From JAZFSZ01 sp036446455 (lineage in GTDB: Bacteria; Pseudomonadota; Gammaproteobacteria; Acidiferrobacterales; JAJDNE01), in the NCBI GenBank assembly GCA_036446455.1, contig JAZFSZ010000006.1:1-7351 (forward strand): a stretch of 7,351 nt of DNA. Reading direction: 5' to 3'. Below are positions 1 to 6,711 of the stretch, piece after piece. A program made the position numbers and the translations under genes. Numbering within the stretch: position 1 is the stretch's first letter; each line of letters opens with the position of its first letter. Under the pieces are notes generated by a model that saw nothing but the letters and a program-made list of their open reading frames with translations, did no database searches and was not told where the DNA came from.

Positions 1-1
1 G

Positions 2-1276
2 TATCCGGTGTGGAACGCCGGGTCTACCTACGCCATGGCTGCCGAAGCCGGCGCCGAGATGACCTTGATGGAAAACCGCTTCGTGCCCGCCCGCTTCAAG
101 GACGGTTACGGCCCGGTCGGTGCATGGTTCCTGCTGTTCAAGGCCAAGGCCATCAACGCCGACGGCGAAGTCTACATGGACCGCAACAAGGACATGCTCA
201 ACGACTATCCTCCATATGGTCAGGCCGCCGTTCCAGCTGCTTGCTTGCGTAATCACTTGATGCTGCATGAAATGAAGGAAGGCCGTGGTCCCATCTACAT
301 GGACACCGTGACCGCCCTGGCGGCCCTGCGTGAGAGCCTGTCTCCTCGTGAGGTAAAACATCTGGAAGCGGAAGCCTGGGAAGATTTCCTCGACATGTGT
401 ATTGGCCAGTGTGGTATCTGGGCCGGTGAAAACATCGAGCCGGAAAAGAAGAACTCCGAGCTGATGCCGACCGAACCCTACCTGCTGGGCTCTCACTCCG
501 GTTGTTGCGGCATCTGGGTGTCGGGTCCGACCGATGTCGGCGCACCGACCGAGGAAGCTTATGGCGAAGGTATTCCAGATCACCTGCCTTCCGGCTGGAG
601 CTGGGGCTACCGCTCCATGACCACCGTCAAGGGTCTGTTCACCGCCGGTGACGGCGTCGGTGCTTCCGGCCACAAGTTCTCTTCCGGTTCTCATGCCGAA
701 GGTCGCCTGTGTGCCAAAGCCATGGTCAAATACTGCCTGGACAACAAGGATCTCAAGCCGGAACTCGACACCTCTGTCGATGACCTGGTAGCCGAGATCT
801 ACCAGCCGGTCAAGACCTTCCTTGAGCACAAGGACTACACCACCGCGATTGACATCAACCCGCACTACATCACACCGAAGATGTTGCAGTTCCGCTTGCA
901 GAAGATCATGGACGAGTATGTAGCGGGTATCGCCACCTACTACAACACCAATGGTCATATGCTGGCAGTGGCGGAAGAGAAGCTGGTAATGTTGAAGGAA
1001 GATGCCATGAAGATGCGCGCCAAAGACCTGCATGAGCTGCTGCGGGCCTGGGAGAACTACCACCGCATCCTGACGGCGGAAGCCCACATGAAACACATCC
1101 AGTTCCGTAAAGAATCCCGTTACCCGGGCTTCTACTACCGGACGGACTACAACTTCGTCGACGAAGAAAACTGGAAGTGCTTCGTGAACTCAACTTATGA
1201 CAAGGAAACAAAGACTTATACATGCTTTAAGCGTGCCCATAAGGATCTTGTTGATAAGTCCAAGCTGTTCAAGTAA
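2..1276 (+). CDS. aprA: Adenylylsulfate (APS) reductase, alpha subunit, 5'-truncated by window edge
   Basis: This is the C-terminal part (about 424 residues) of the FAD-containing subunit of dissimilatory APS reductase, which interconverts APS with sulfite plus AMP in the cytoplasm as a heterodimer with the iron-sulfur subunit AprB. The reading frame is already open at the left edge with the family sequence YPVWNAGSTYAMAAEAGAEM. Further family signatures are NRFVPARFKDGYGPVGAWF, AACLRNHLMLHEM, and the flavin-contacting stretch GDGVGASGHKFSSGSHAEGR at about fragment residues 215-235. The usual AprA is roughly 620-660 residues, so about a third is missing upstream. The GTG at base 8 is an internal valine codon, not the start. 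The C terminus is intact, and a terminator follows 50 bases later. With no gene after it in the operon, aprB (and perhaps aprM, as in aprMBA operons of sulfur oxidisers) should lie upstream. The oxidative direction is inferred from context, because sulfate reducers carry the same enzyme. Confidence 0.97.
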   Translation, partial: YPVWNAGSTYAMAAEAGAEMTLMENRFVPARFKDGYGPVGAWFLLFKAKAINADGEVYMDRNKDMLNDYPPYGQAAVPAACLRNHLMLHEMKEGRGPIYMDTVTALAALRESLSPREVKHLEAEAWEDFLDMCIGQCGIWAGENIEPEKKNSELMPTEPYLLGSHSGCCGIWVSGPTDVGAPTEEAYGEGIPDHLPSGWSWGYRSMTTVKGLFTAGDGVGASGHKFSSGSHAEGRLCAKAMVKYCLDNKDLKPELDTSVDDLVAEIYQPVKTFLEHKDYTTAIDINPHYITPKMLQFRLQKIMDEYVAGIATYYNTNGHMLAVAEEKLVMLKEDAMKMRAKDLHELLRAWENYHRILTAEAHMKHIQFRKESRYPGFYYRTDYNFVDEENWKCFVNSTYDKETKTYTCFKRAHKDLVDKSKLFK

Positions 1277-1315
1277 GTTGGAACGGCCGGGGGCAGATTG
1301 ATGTCTGTCTCCAAC
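1277..1315 (+). other. Imperfect hairpin in the aprA 3' untranslated region
   Basis: Directly after the aprA stop, GTTGGA (1277-1282) can pair with TCCAAC (1310-1315), and inside it CAGA (1294-1297) with TCTG (1304-1307). No T tract follows, so it is not itself an intrinsic terminator. It could protect the 3' end of an abundant transcript, but that is inference. Confidence 0.35.
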
Positions 1316-1326
1316 AAGAAGGAATA

Positions 1327-1358
1327 GTCCGGGTGCAGCCGTACCCGGGCTTTTTTTT
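1327..1358 (+). terminator. Rho-independent terminator of the apr operon
   Basis: An 8-bp stem is formed by GTCCGGGT (1327-1334) and ACCCGGGC (1343-1350), with one G-T wobble and an 8-base loop. Eight T residues (1351-1358) follow directly. It lies 50 bases past the aprA stop and 56 bases before the next start codon, so it separates aprA from the downstream YkgJ-family gene. Confidence 0.9.
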
Positions 1359-1414
1359 CCCATCCCGGGAAATCCTTGTAAGTGTCTGATTTTGTTTACT
1401 TTTAGAGAATTATC

Positions 1415-2308
1415 ATGAGCGCAGCTAAGCCAGAAATCCCGCATCAGAGCCCGGTCATCCCGGAAATGCTGACCGAGGACACGAAGATTAAATTCCGCTG
1501 TTATAATGGGATTTCGTGCTTCAACGCCTGCTGCAAGAATATCGATATTCAGCTGACGCCGTACGATATCTATCGGCTGAAGACGCGTCTGGGCATGACC
1601 ACCGACGAATTTCTGCCCAAATATACCTACCCCTTCGAAATGGATGCCCAGGGCCTGCCTGGCGTGAAACTCGCCCCCGTCGAAGATGGTACTGCTTGTC
1701 AATTTATGACCGAGGAAGGCTGCTCGGTGTACGAAGACCGGCCCACGTCCTGCCGCTATTATCCGCTAGGCTTGTTAAGCATGCGCAAAAAGGACTCTGC
1801 CATCGACGAGCAGGGCTATGCCATGGTGGTGGAAGACCACTGCAAAGGCCACTTCGAAGACCGCGAAATTACCATCCGCGACTACCGCAAGGAACAGGGC
1901 TGCGACGAATACGATAAACACAGCCGCGGCTGGCGCCAACTGATCCTGAAAAAGAAATCGGCAGGACCCACAATCGGCAAGCTATCAGATATGAGTCTGC
2001 AGCTCTTTTTCATGGCCAGCTACCATATTGACCAGTTCCAGAAGTTCGTCACCAGCGACCAGTTCCAGTCGAACTACGACCTCAACCCCGAATTGGTGGA
2101 GAAGCTCAAGACCGACCAGGTGGAAGTAATTGAATTTGGCCAGAAGTTTCTAAAACAGATCCTCTTCGGCGAGAAAATGTTCGAGGAGAAAGAGGGCGCG
2201 CAGAAAGACCGCGCCAAGCGTTTGAAAGAAAAGTCCGAGATGATACGGAAAGCAGCGCAGCAGAGCGCGGAAGATTTTGCCAGGAAGCAGGAAGGCAACG
2301 AAGCATAA
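1415..2308 (+). CDS. YkgJ-family cysteine-cluster (CxxCxxCC-type) metal-binding protein
   Basis: This 297-residue soluble protein has the cysteine cluster of the YkgJ / CxxCxxCC family, thought to bind zinc or an iron-sulfur centre; the biochemical role of the family is poorly known. Visible ligands are C29, C35, C39 and C40 (pattern C-x5-C-x3-CC), then C95, C103 (in EEGCSVYEDRP) and C113 (TSCRYYPLG), a layout typical of the family. C143 and C163 are additional. Residues 180-250 form a helical region without a recognised motif, and 253-292 is a highly charged Lys/Glu/Arg-rich helix that could be a coiled coil. There is no signal peptide or membrane segment. The ATG at 1415 is preceded by a modest AGAGAA (1404-1409). 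The gene follows aprA in the same direction but has its own terminator and sits behind the apr terminator. A link to iron-sulfur enzyme maturation is only a guess. Confidence 0.88.
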   Translation: MSAAKPEIPHQSPVIPEMLTEDTKIKFRCYNGISCFNACCKNIDIQLTPYDIYRLKTRLGMTTDEFLPKYTYPFEMDAQGLPGVKLAPVEDGTACQFMTEEGCSVYEDRPTSCRYYPLGLLSMRKKDSAIDEQGYAMVVEDHCKGHFEDREITIRDYRKEQGCDEYDKHSRGWRQLILKKKSAGPTIGKLSDMSLQLFFMASYHIDQFQKFVTSDQFQSNYDLNPELVEKLKTDQVEVIEFGQKFLKQILFGEKMFEEKEGAQKDRAKRLKEKSEMIRKAAQQSAEDFARKQEGNEA

Positions 2309-2341
2309 TAATAATTATCTTTGTGGTTAGAGGAATTTATC

Positions 2342-2372
2342 GCCCCGCCCTGAAATAGCGGGGCTTTTTTTT
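2342..2372 (+). terminator. Rho-independent terminator after the YkgJ-family gene
   Basis: A perfect 7-bp stem GCCCCGC (2342-2348) / GCGGGGC (2358-2364) with a 9-base loop is followed by eight T residues (2365-2372), starting 33 bases after the stop codon. The gene beyond it is convergent. The opposite strand lacks a T tract after the stem, so this is a one-way terminator for the plus-strand gene. Confidence 0.92.
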
Positions 2373-2400
2373 CATGACATCGTTAAAAGCAGTCGGGTAT

Positions 2401-2871
2401 CTACTTCCTCGTTTTTTTGATGTATCGACCGGCAAGGATATGCGTACCGTATTTTTTCGATTCGGCACGATAGAGCCCCCACGCGACCAGCTCCGGGTTT
2501 TCATCTTCGTAGCGAATGATCAGCTTCAGCCTGTAGTAGGGTTTATAGTCCGGGTTGGGCGGGGTGATTCTCTGTTTGTCGATTTTCCCATTTTTTACTA
2601 ACACGCCCCAAGTAAAATTTTTTTCTCTGGAGACCTTATTCCACCAGTGATGACTCACCGGATTTCTCCCTGCTAAAAACAGCATTTTGCCGGGCTGTAA
2701 TTCTGGGAATAAAGAATCATACTTGCCAAAGAAGTAGGCAGGGATATCCTGGGTCACCGTGACCGATCCACCCACTCCCTCGAAACTGAAAGTTCTGATT
2801 TCCTGCGCCTGAAGCGAAGTGTTGCCGGACAACACCGCTGATAAAATAATAATGCGGATAGTCTTTTTCAT
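2401..2871 (-). CDS. Small secreted protein of unknown function
   Basis: This 156-residue protein begins with a clear Sec signal peptide: MKKTIR, a hydrophobic stretch IIILSAVLSG, and a likely signal peptidase I site after SLQA (about residue 22, before QEIRTF). There is no lipobox cysteine, so a soluble periplasmic or exported product is expected. The mature part of about 134 residues is rich in aromatic residues (SHHWWNK, YKPYYRLKL, FTWGVLV) and probably beta-rich, with a basic end (RYIKKTRK). It has no cysteine in the mature chain and no motif I recognise. The start codon is ATG; only a weak GGA lies 3 bases before it, so translation may be modest. A run of seven A residues in the coding strand falls at the REKNF codons. 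It converges on the YkgJ-family gene and has its own candidate promoter upstream. I do not know its function. Confidence 0.75.
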   Translation of the reverse strand: MKKTIRIIILSAVLSGNTSLQAQEIRTFSFEGVGGSVTVTQDIPAYFFGKYDSLFPELQPGKMLFLAGRNPVSHHWWNKVSREKNFTWGVLVKNGKIDKQRITPPNPDYKPYYRLKLIIRYEDENPELVAWGLYRAESKKYGTHILAGRYIKKTRK

Positions 2872-2967
2872 TTTTCCGATTCTTGTGACTGACCTGACTA
2901 CCTGGTCTTGCTTGTGAATGTCTTTCAGGGACAGCTTTAATCCTGGAATCCTACCACTAACACTAAC

Positions 2968-2998
2968 ATTATATACCCACTCTGCTATGGGCTTTCAG
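2968..2998 (-). promoter_or_regulatory. Candidate promoter for the small secreted protein
   Basis: On the minus strand a perfect TATAAT (+ strand ATTATA, 2968-2973) lies about 97 bases before the start codon at 2871. The best upstream element is CTGAAA (2993-2998), four of six matches to TTGACA, but with a long 19-base spacer. The -10 is convincing and the -35 is weak, so activator help or a purely fortuitous match is possible. CCCACT and AGTGGG half-sites flank this spacer. Confidence 0.4.
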
Positions 2999-3070
2999 TG
3001 GGAAAAATTGTGAAGAACATTTAGTTCAGCTGCGGCGCAACGTTTCGAGAGATTCGCTATTTGTCCCACT
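2976..3070. repeat. Inverted CCCACT/AGTGGG repeats between two minus-strand genes
   Basis: AGTGGGAAAAAT (2997-3008) is the inverted copy of ATTTGTCCCACT (3059-3070) with one mismatch over 12 bases and 50 bases between. A third half-site, CCCACT (2976-2981), faces AGTGGG (2997-3002) in inverted orientation across the candidate promoter spacer. It could be an operator, or a long-looped stem ending the gene that stops at 3074. The function is unknown. Confidence 0.4.
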
Positions 3071-3073
3071 ACG

Positions 3074-4261
3074 CTATTGATCTATTCTTAGCCCGCTCTT
3101 TTTCCTTTCAATATCTATATTGACCACGGAATCGACAAAGTCATCCATCATCCACAAAAATTTAACCTGTGTGACGGAAGTCACCGTATACATACGTGGC
3201 TTGAGTGAAGCAATGGGCGTAGTTGCTTGAGGGGTCATCGCTTCAACCGTAAATTTTTCGCCGTCTTCCGCTTCAAGTTCGACTACGCCATCAATCAGAT
3301 ACATATTCCATTTATCGGAAGTGTCCCGCGCCAGTAACTGCGTCTGCAGCGGTGCCCGAAAAATAGGATGCTTGTCGGACAGGATAATGAGTCCATCCAT
3401 GCCGAGCTGGCGAAAACGACTGTAAAACTTCAGTTGATCCGGCTCTATATATTTGTATGGCTCTTCCAGCCACCGGCTTACCCTTTCATATGTTTGCGGC
3501 GAACAATGCATGCGCATCATTCCGGAAAAGCCCTCCTTCCGTCGTTCACCAAAAATACTGACAATCGCCTGGTCGGCAAGATCGGCAACTTCTTTATTCA
3601 CAGAATCAATGCTGATCGACCCGTCTCGATGTTTAAGGAAATCATATGAATCCTTTCGCACTGATTTATTTATGACACCTTCATAAATTGCCTTGGTAAA
3701 TCTGCCAATGACTTCACTGGAACGCTTTCCCATCGGCACCGGCGCCAGAAAATTCAATACTTCCAGAACCGGGGTTGATTTGTCATCAGGGCGCTCTTCC
3801 CGCGCCAGTACAGATAGATAATCTGATAAAGTTTTGCGCCGGTAATACAGTACGGGACAATAAATCTGGTTGCCAGGCAAAGATTCATCCTGATACTCCA
3901 TCAGTAATTCGATGCCCTGATAGATGCTCTTTTCGATGTTTCGTTTCTGAAATGAAGTAATTTCTTCCTGCCTGGGACCGCTGGTGGGGTATAGTCTACG
4001 CATGATATCCGGTTCCAGCGCCAAACTTGCAGACTTCCACTGCCTTTTCTCGCGGGTAGGATAAACAATAGCAATGCGGTATCCCGATGCGTCCGGGTCG
4101 GTCTTATAGCGCTTCAGTAATTCGCCGGTGAAATCCGCAAAATTCTCCGTGAACGATTTCTGCAGCAGAAACTCGCCTTTGGCGTTGTAATATCCCAGTT
4201 GGCCATTGTCGAGCAAAATAAAGAAATTGACCAAATCCGGAATTGCTTCAATTAACTTCAC
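3074..4261 (-). CDS. Protein of unknown function with degenerate cyclic-nucleotide-binding-like C-terminal domain
   Basis: This 395-residue protein looks cytoplasmic, with no signal peptide or membrane segment. Residues 1-70 (IPDLVNFFILLDNGQLGYYNAKGEF...) start with a moderately hydrophobic segment and read as a small globular domain. Residues 100-290 are mostly helical, with no motif I can name. Residues about 305-380 resemble the beta-roll of cyclic-nucleotide-binding or cupin-like domains: WNMYLIDGVVELEAEDGE, then TTPIASLKPRMYTVTSVTQVKFLWM and a final helix DDFVDSVV. The phosphate-binding cassette with its conserved Glu and Arg is not visible, so binding of cAMP or c-di-GMP is doubtful and the domain may serve only as a scaffold or protein contact. 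The start is GTG at 4261: an in-frame TGA lies 10 codons upstream (4289-4291) with no other start between, and AGGGG (4269-4273) sits 7 bases before it. A possible -10 TATAAA (4298-4303) has no convincing -35. Confidence 0.8.
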   Translation of the reverse strand: MKLIEAIPDLVNFFILLDNGQLGYYNAKGEFLLQKSFTENFADFTGELLKRYKTDPDASGYRIAIVYPTREKRQWKSASLALEPDIMRRLYPTSGPRQEEITSFQKRNIEKSIYQGIELLMEYQDESLPGNQIYCPVLYYRRKTLSDYLSVLAREERPDDKSTPVLEVLNFLAPVPMGKRSSEVIGRFTKAIYEGVINKSVRKDSYDFLKHRDGSISIDSVNKEVADLADQAIVSIFGERRKEGFSGMMRMHCSPQTYERVSRWLEEPYKYIEPDQLKFYSRFRQLGMDGLIILSDKHPIFRAPLQTQLLARDTSDKWNMYLIDGVVELEAEDGEKFTVEAMTPQATTPIASLKPRMYTVTSVTQVKFLWMMDDFVDSVVNIDIERKKSGLRIDQ

Positions 4262-4268
4262 GGTTTTG

Positions 4269-4273
4269 CCCCT
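4269..4273 (-). promoter_or_regulatory. Ribosome binding site fixing the GTG start at 4261
   Basis: On the minus strand AGGGG stands 7 bases before the GTG start codon. Together with the in-frame TGA at 4289-4291, it makes this GTG the only sensible start for the 395-residue protein. Confidence 0.7.
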
Positions 4274-4320
4274 GTGCCAACTCCAGTTTCACCATTATTT
4301 ATAGATTCTATGCTACTCGA

Positions 4321-4376
4321 CCTGAGCACAGCGAAGAAGTGCTGAATGGAACCCGAAGGGGTTCTACTGTGCACAG
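4321..4376. repeat. Candidate REP-like palindromic element
   Basis: Three small palindromes stand side by side: AGCAC/GTGCT (4325-4329 / 4339-4343, 9-base loop), GAACCC/GGGTTC (4349-4354 / 4359-4364, GAAG loop), and the perfect palindrome CTGTGCACAG (4367-4376). Paired hairpins of this sort with a connecting GAATG-like segment resemble dispersed intergenic palindromic repeats of proteobacterial genomes. Only one copy is present here, so repetition is not shown. It lies about 60-115 bases upstream of the GTG start at 4261. Confidence 0.35.
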
Positions 4377-4468
4377 TCCTATACTGCATCGGCGGCCAGT
4401 CCGTGGTGTCCATTGCAAAATAATATGGGAAATCGTATTACAGGACAAATTTTTATAGCGCTGAAGAG

Positions 4469-4483
4469 AAAAGGCCAGAGGCC
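4469..4483 (-). terminator. Weak candidate terminator on the minus strand
   Basis: On the minus strand AGGGCC pairs with GGCCTT around a TCT loop (6 bp including one G-T), and the sequence runs on as a pyrimidine-rich TTCTCTTC. It could end transcription coming from the permease gene that stops at 4807, but it lies more than 300 bases beyond that stop and the stem is short. Confidence 0.25.
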
Positions 4484-4582
4484 CTGATTGTTGCTAATTT
4501 CCGTTGTAGCCACAGTCTCGGAGCATGATATCGAATATAGGGTGACTTGAGCACAAGGTGCTGGCAGCCAGAACGGCAATAA

Positions 4583-4614
4583 GGGTCGACCGCTGTGCAT
4601 CTGCGGATCGACCC
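4583..4614. other. Strong GC-rich hairpin in the intergenic region
   Basis: GGGTCGA (4583-4589) pairs with TCGACCC (4608-4614), and CCGC (4590-4593) with GCGG (4603-4606). That gives 11 base pairs with one bulged base and a 9-base loop. No T tract follows on either side, so it is not an intrinsic terminator. It is the most stable structure in the gap and could belong to a structured RNA or to the end of a lost mobile element. Confidence 0.45.
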
Positions 4615-4806
4615 CCGGAAATCGGGCCTGCCCGGGAATGCTAAACAACGATTGCCGGCTCTGAACGACTTTTGGCACGCTGGCCCGCGTTGATGCCAGC
4701 ATTTGCATAAATAGCACGCCGACAATAATTGGGGATCTTGTCACGACGGCATCTTAATTATATGGAAATGTAAATCTCCGCCGCAATCTTGCTCTGATTG
4801 ATATCA

Positions 4807-6636
4807 CTACAACCCATAACGCATGGGCAATAGCCAGCACAAAGACAGCCAGACGATGAGGATCATCGGAATCCCGACACGCATGAAGTCGGAGAATTTG
4901 TAACCACCAGCGTTCATCACCAGTAAGTTGGTATTGTACGCCATGGGGGTGGCATAGCTCATGTTGGCGCCAAACAACACCGCCAGCACGAACGGTTCCG
5001 CCGGCAGATTGACCTGGCTGGCAATACTTATCGCGATGGGTGTCCCGATAACGGCGGCGGCATTATTGGTAACGACATTGGTCACCACCACCATTACCAG
5101 CATCAGACTTCCGATCATCAGGGTGGGCGACATGCCCGAGGTCAGACTGACAAAGAGGTGGGCCAGGTATTCGGCACCGCCCGTCTTTAGCAATGCCATG
5201 CCCATGGCCAGGCTGGCGACCACGATCATAATGACAGGTTTACTCAGGGCGGTGGCCGCATCGCGCCAGTTCAGGCAGCCGGTCAGAATCATGGCGGTGA
5301 CGCCACATACAGCGCTGATCGAAATGGGCAGAATGCCCGCTGCAGCGACTAACACAATGGCTGCCATGATTGTCAGGGCAAGCCAGGCTTTATTGGATCG
5401 CGGCAAATCGGCTGTCGCATCCAGCACCAGCAAGGTACCGCTACGCTTTATCGAACTTATTCGCTCGCGATCGCCTTGAACCAACAGCACATCACCAATA
5501 CGCAAGCGAATATCACCTAATTTCTGACTCCAGGTGCGGGCCACCCAGCCGACACGATGGATCGCCAGTGTCATAAGATGATATCGGTCGCTAAAATAGG
5601 CTCGATTTAAAGTAACACCATCCAGTGGCGATCCCTGAGTCACGATAATCTCCGCCAACTGCTGGTCTGCAGCGCTTAACGGATTCTCTTCGGTCACCGG
5701 TTTTTCACCTGAATACAGGTTGGCCCCCAGGACTTCCTCGAATTCTTTCAGTTGCTCCGGTGTATCCTCAATACTCAACCTGTCGCCAACTTTGATGATG
5801 GCATCCGGCAAGGGCAATATGGCAGTCTCCCGGCCCCTGAGAACACGTTCAATTTTCATCGCACCACCGGTCTTGTCTATTATCTCCGCCAGAGACCTGC
5901 CCTCTGCGAAACTGCCTTGCGGAATGTGTAGTAAGGAAGCAAATACGCGCGGGGAAGTATCGGCCAAATGAGTCGTGCGAGCGGGTAACAATCGCGGTGC
6001 GACCAACCAGAGATAAACGATGGCCAACCCACCCGAAATGACAGCGGGCACAAAGAACTCGAACATGCTGAATCGATGCATGCCAAGATCGGCCGCGATC
6101 GACACCACCAGCAGATTGGTTGACGTGCCGATCGTCGTTGCCGTTCCTCCAAGCAAGGTGGCAAACCCCATCGGCATCAGCATTCCTGAAGCCGGTTTAC
6201 CGGTGCGTAGCGATACGCTAATAAGTATGGGCAGAAGCAACACAACAATAGGAACGTTGTTCATAAACGCGCTAAGGCTGGCCGCTGCCAACATGGTCAG
6301 CAGTAACGACAGCATAGGGCTGATGACCCATGTACGGGCGAGAAAACGGCCAATCGGTTCCAGGGCACCCGTCCGTACCAGCCCCTGCCCTGCAATCATT
6401 AATGCGCTGACCGCGATTAGTGCCTCGTGACCAAAACCACTGAAAAAATCGATGGCGCGTAATGTTTCTCCATCGCGTTCATAGGGAAATATCTCAAAAC
6501 CTGCCGCGAGCAATACCAATACCAGCAGAGCCGATGTTTCCAGCGGCAGATGTTCACGCGTAAACAAGTACAGCGCGACTACAATCAGAGCGAATACAGC
6601 AATGGCATGGGCATCAGGGGTTGCAACGATAGTCAT
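4807..6636 (-). CDS. SLC13/DASS-family anion permease with two internal RCK_C (TrkA-C) domains
   Basis: This 609-residue inner-membrane protein has the two-halved layout of the divalent anion:sodium symporter family with a soluble insert. The N-terminal half (about residues 10-215) is a bundle of hydrophobic helices with the conserved hairpin and binding-site segments SAFMNNVPI (122-130) and GGTATTIGTSTN (163-174). Residues about 225-305 and 318-400 are two RCK_C-like domains (LPLPDAIIKVGDRLSIEDTPEQL; RLRIGDVLLVQGDRERI). The C-terminal half (about 415-605) repeats the pattern with TNVVTNNAAAVIGTPIA (519-535) and ANMSYATPMAYNTN (557-570). Relatives with this architecture include SAC1/SLT-type sulfate transporters of algae, but the substrate cannot be read from sequence; other dianions are possible. 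The ATG at 6636 has GGAG (6642-6645) 5 bases upstream. It is divergent from arfB with 94 bases between. In a sulfur oxidiser, sulfate movement is an attractive but unproven role. Confidence 0.92.
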   Translation of the reverse strand: MTIVATPDAHAIAVFALIVVALYLFTREHLPLETSALLVLVLLAAGFEIFPYERDGETLRAIDFFSGFGHEALIAVSALMIAGQGLVRTGALEPIGRFLARTWVISPMLSLLLTMLAAASLSAFMNNVPIVVLLLPILISVSLRTGKPASGMLMPMGFATLLGGTATTIGTSTNLLVVSIAADLGMHRFSMFEFFVPAVISGGLAIVYLWLVAPRLLPARTTHLADTSPRVFASLLHIPQGSFAEGRSLAEIIDKTGGAMKIERVLRGRETAILPLPDAIIKVGDRLSIEDTPEQLKEFEEVLGANLYSGEKPVTEENPLSAADQQLAEIIVTQGSPLDGVTLNRAYFSDRYHLMTLAIHRVGWVARTWSQKLGDIRLRIGDVLLVQGDRERISSIKRSGTLLVLDATADLPRSNKAWLALTIMAAIVLVAAAGILPISISAVCGVTAMILTGCLNWRDAATALSKPVIMIVVASLAMGMALLKTGGAEYLAHLFVSLTSGMSPTLMIGSLMLVMVVVTNVVTNNAAAVIGTPIAISIASQVNLPAEPFVLAVLFGANMSYATPMAYNTNLLVMNAGGYKFSDFMRVGIPMILIVWLSLCWLLPMRYGL

Positions 6637-6707
6637 GCCAGCTCCAGTTAAAGATTCGGTGGGTTACCCAATTCAATCCGGTGACAGTGTAATATCGGCC
6701 TCTCATT

Positions 6708-6711
6708 GAGG
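6708..6711 (+). promoter_or_regulatory. GAGG ribosome-binding-like site upstream of arfB, start ambiguous
   Basis: GAGG stands 10 bases before a TTG at 6722 but 19 bases before the ATG at 6731. It supports the TTG, while protein alignment supports the ATG. The same GAGG could pair with CCTC (6699-6702) across a TCATT loop, a 4-bp stem that might mask it in the mRNA. Confidence 0.3.

Larger units (their letters stand above)
4262..4806. other. 545-base intergenic region without a convincing gene
   Basis: This gap separates two minus-strand genes and holds no reading frame I would call. The open frames on the minus strand within 4379-4744 give low-complexity protein with many Pro, Cys and Ser residues, no ribosome binding site and no family resemblance. 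It does hold several small inverted repeats: 4325-4343, 4349-4364, 4367-4376, 4469-4483 and 4583-4614, and a possible short CCCG/CGGG stem at 4614-4626. It may be a decayed gene, a non-coding RNA locus or repeat-derived DNA; the sequence alone does not decide. Confidence 0.5.

Noticed and set aside
1190..1702. 170-codon minus-strand frame spanning the aprA end and the YkgJ-family gene start
   Set aside because: It crosses the apr terminator and overlaps two convincing plus-strand genes; an antisense shadow.
2374..2601. 75-codon plus-strand frame starting just after the second terminator
   Set aside because: It lies opposite the 3' half of the secreted-protein gene, which has a signal peptide and a sensible product; the frame has no ribosome binding site.
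4379..4744. Open frames on the minus strand, including a 121-codon GTG-start frame and a Cys-rich 90-codon frame
   Set aside because: No ribosome binding site, low-complexity Pro/Ser/Cys-rich products, no family resemblance, and the two frames overlap each other; treated as non-coding.
4784..4800. CAATC/GATTG hairpin just after the permease stop codon as its terminator
   Set aside because: Only 5 A-T-rich-leaning base pairs and no T tract on the minus strand.
4961..6430. Several long plus-strand open frames opposite the permease gene
   Set aside because: They are antisense shadows of a well-supported membrane protein, and their products have no recognisable motif.
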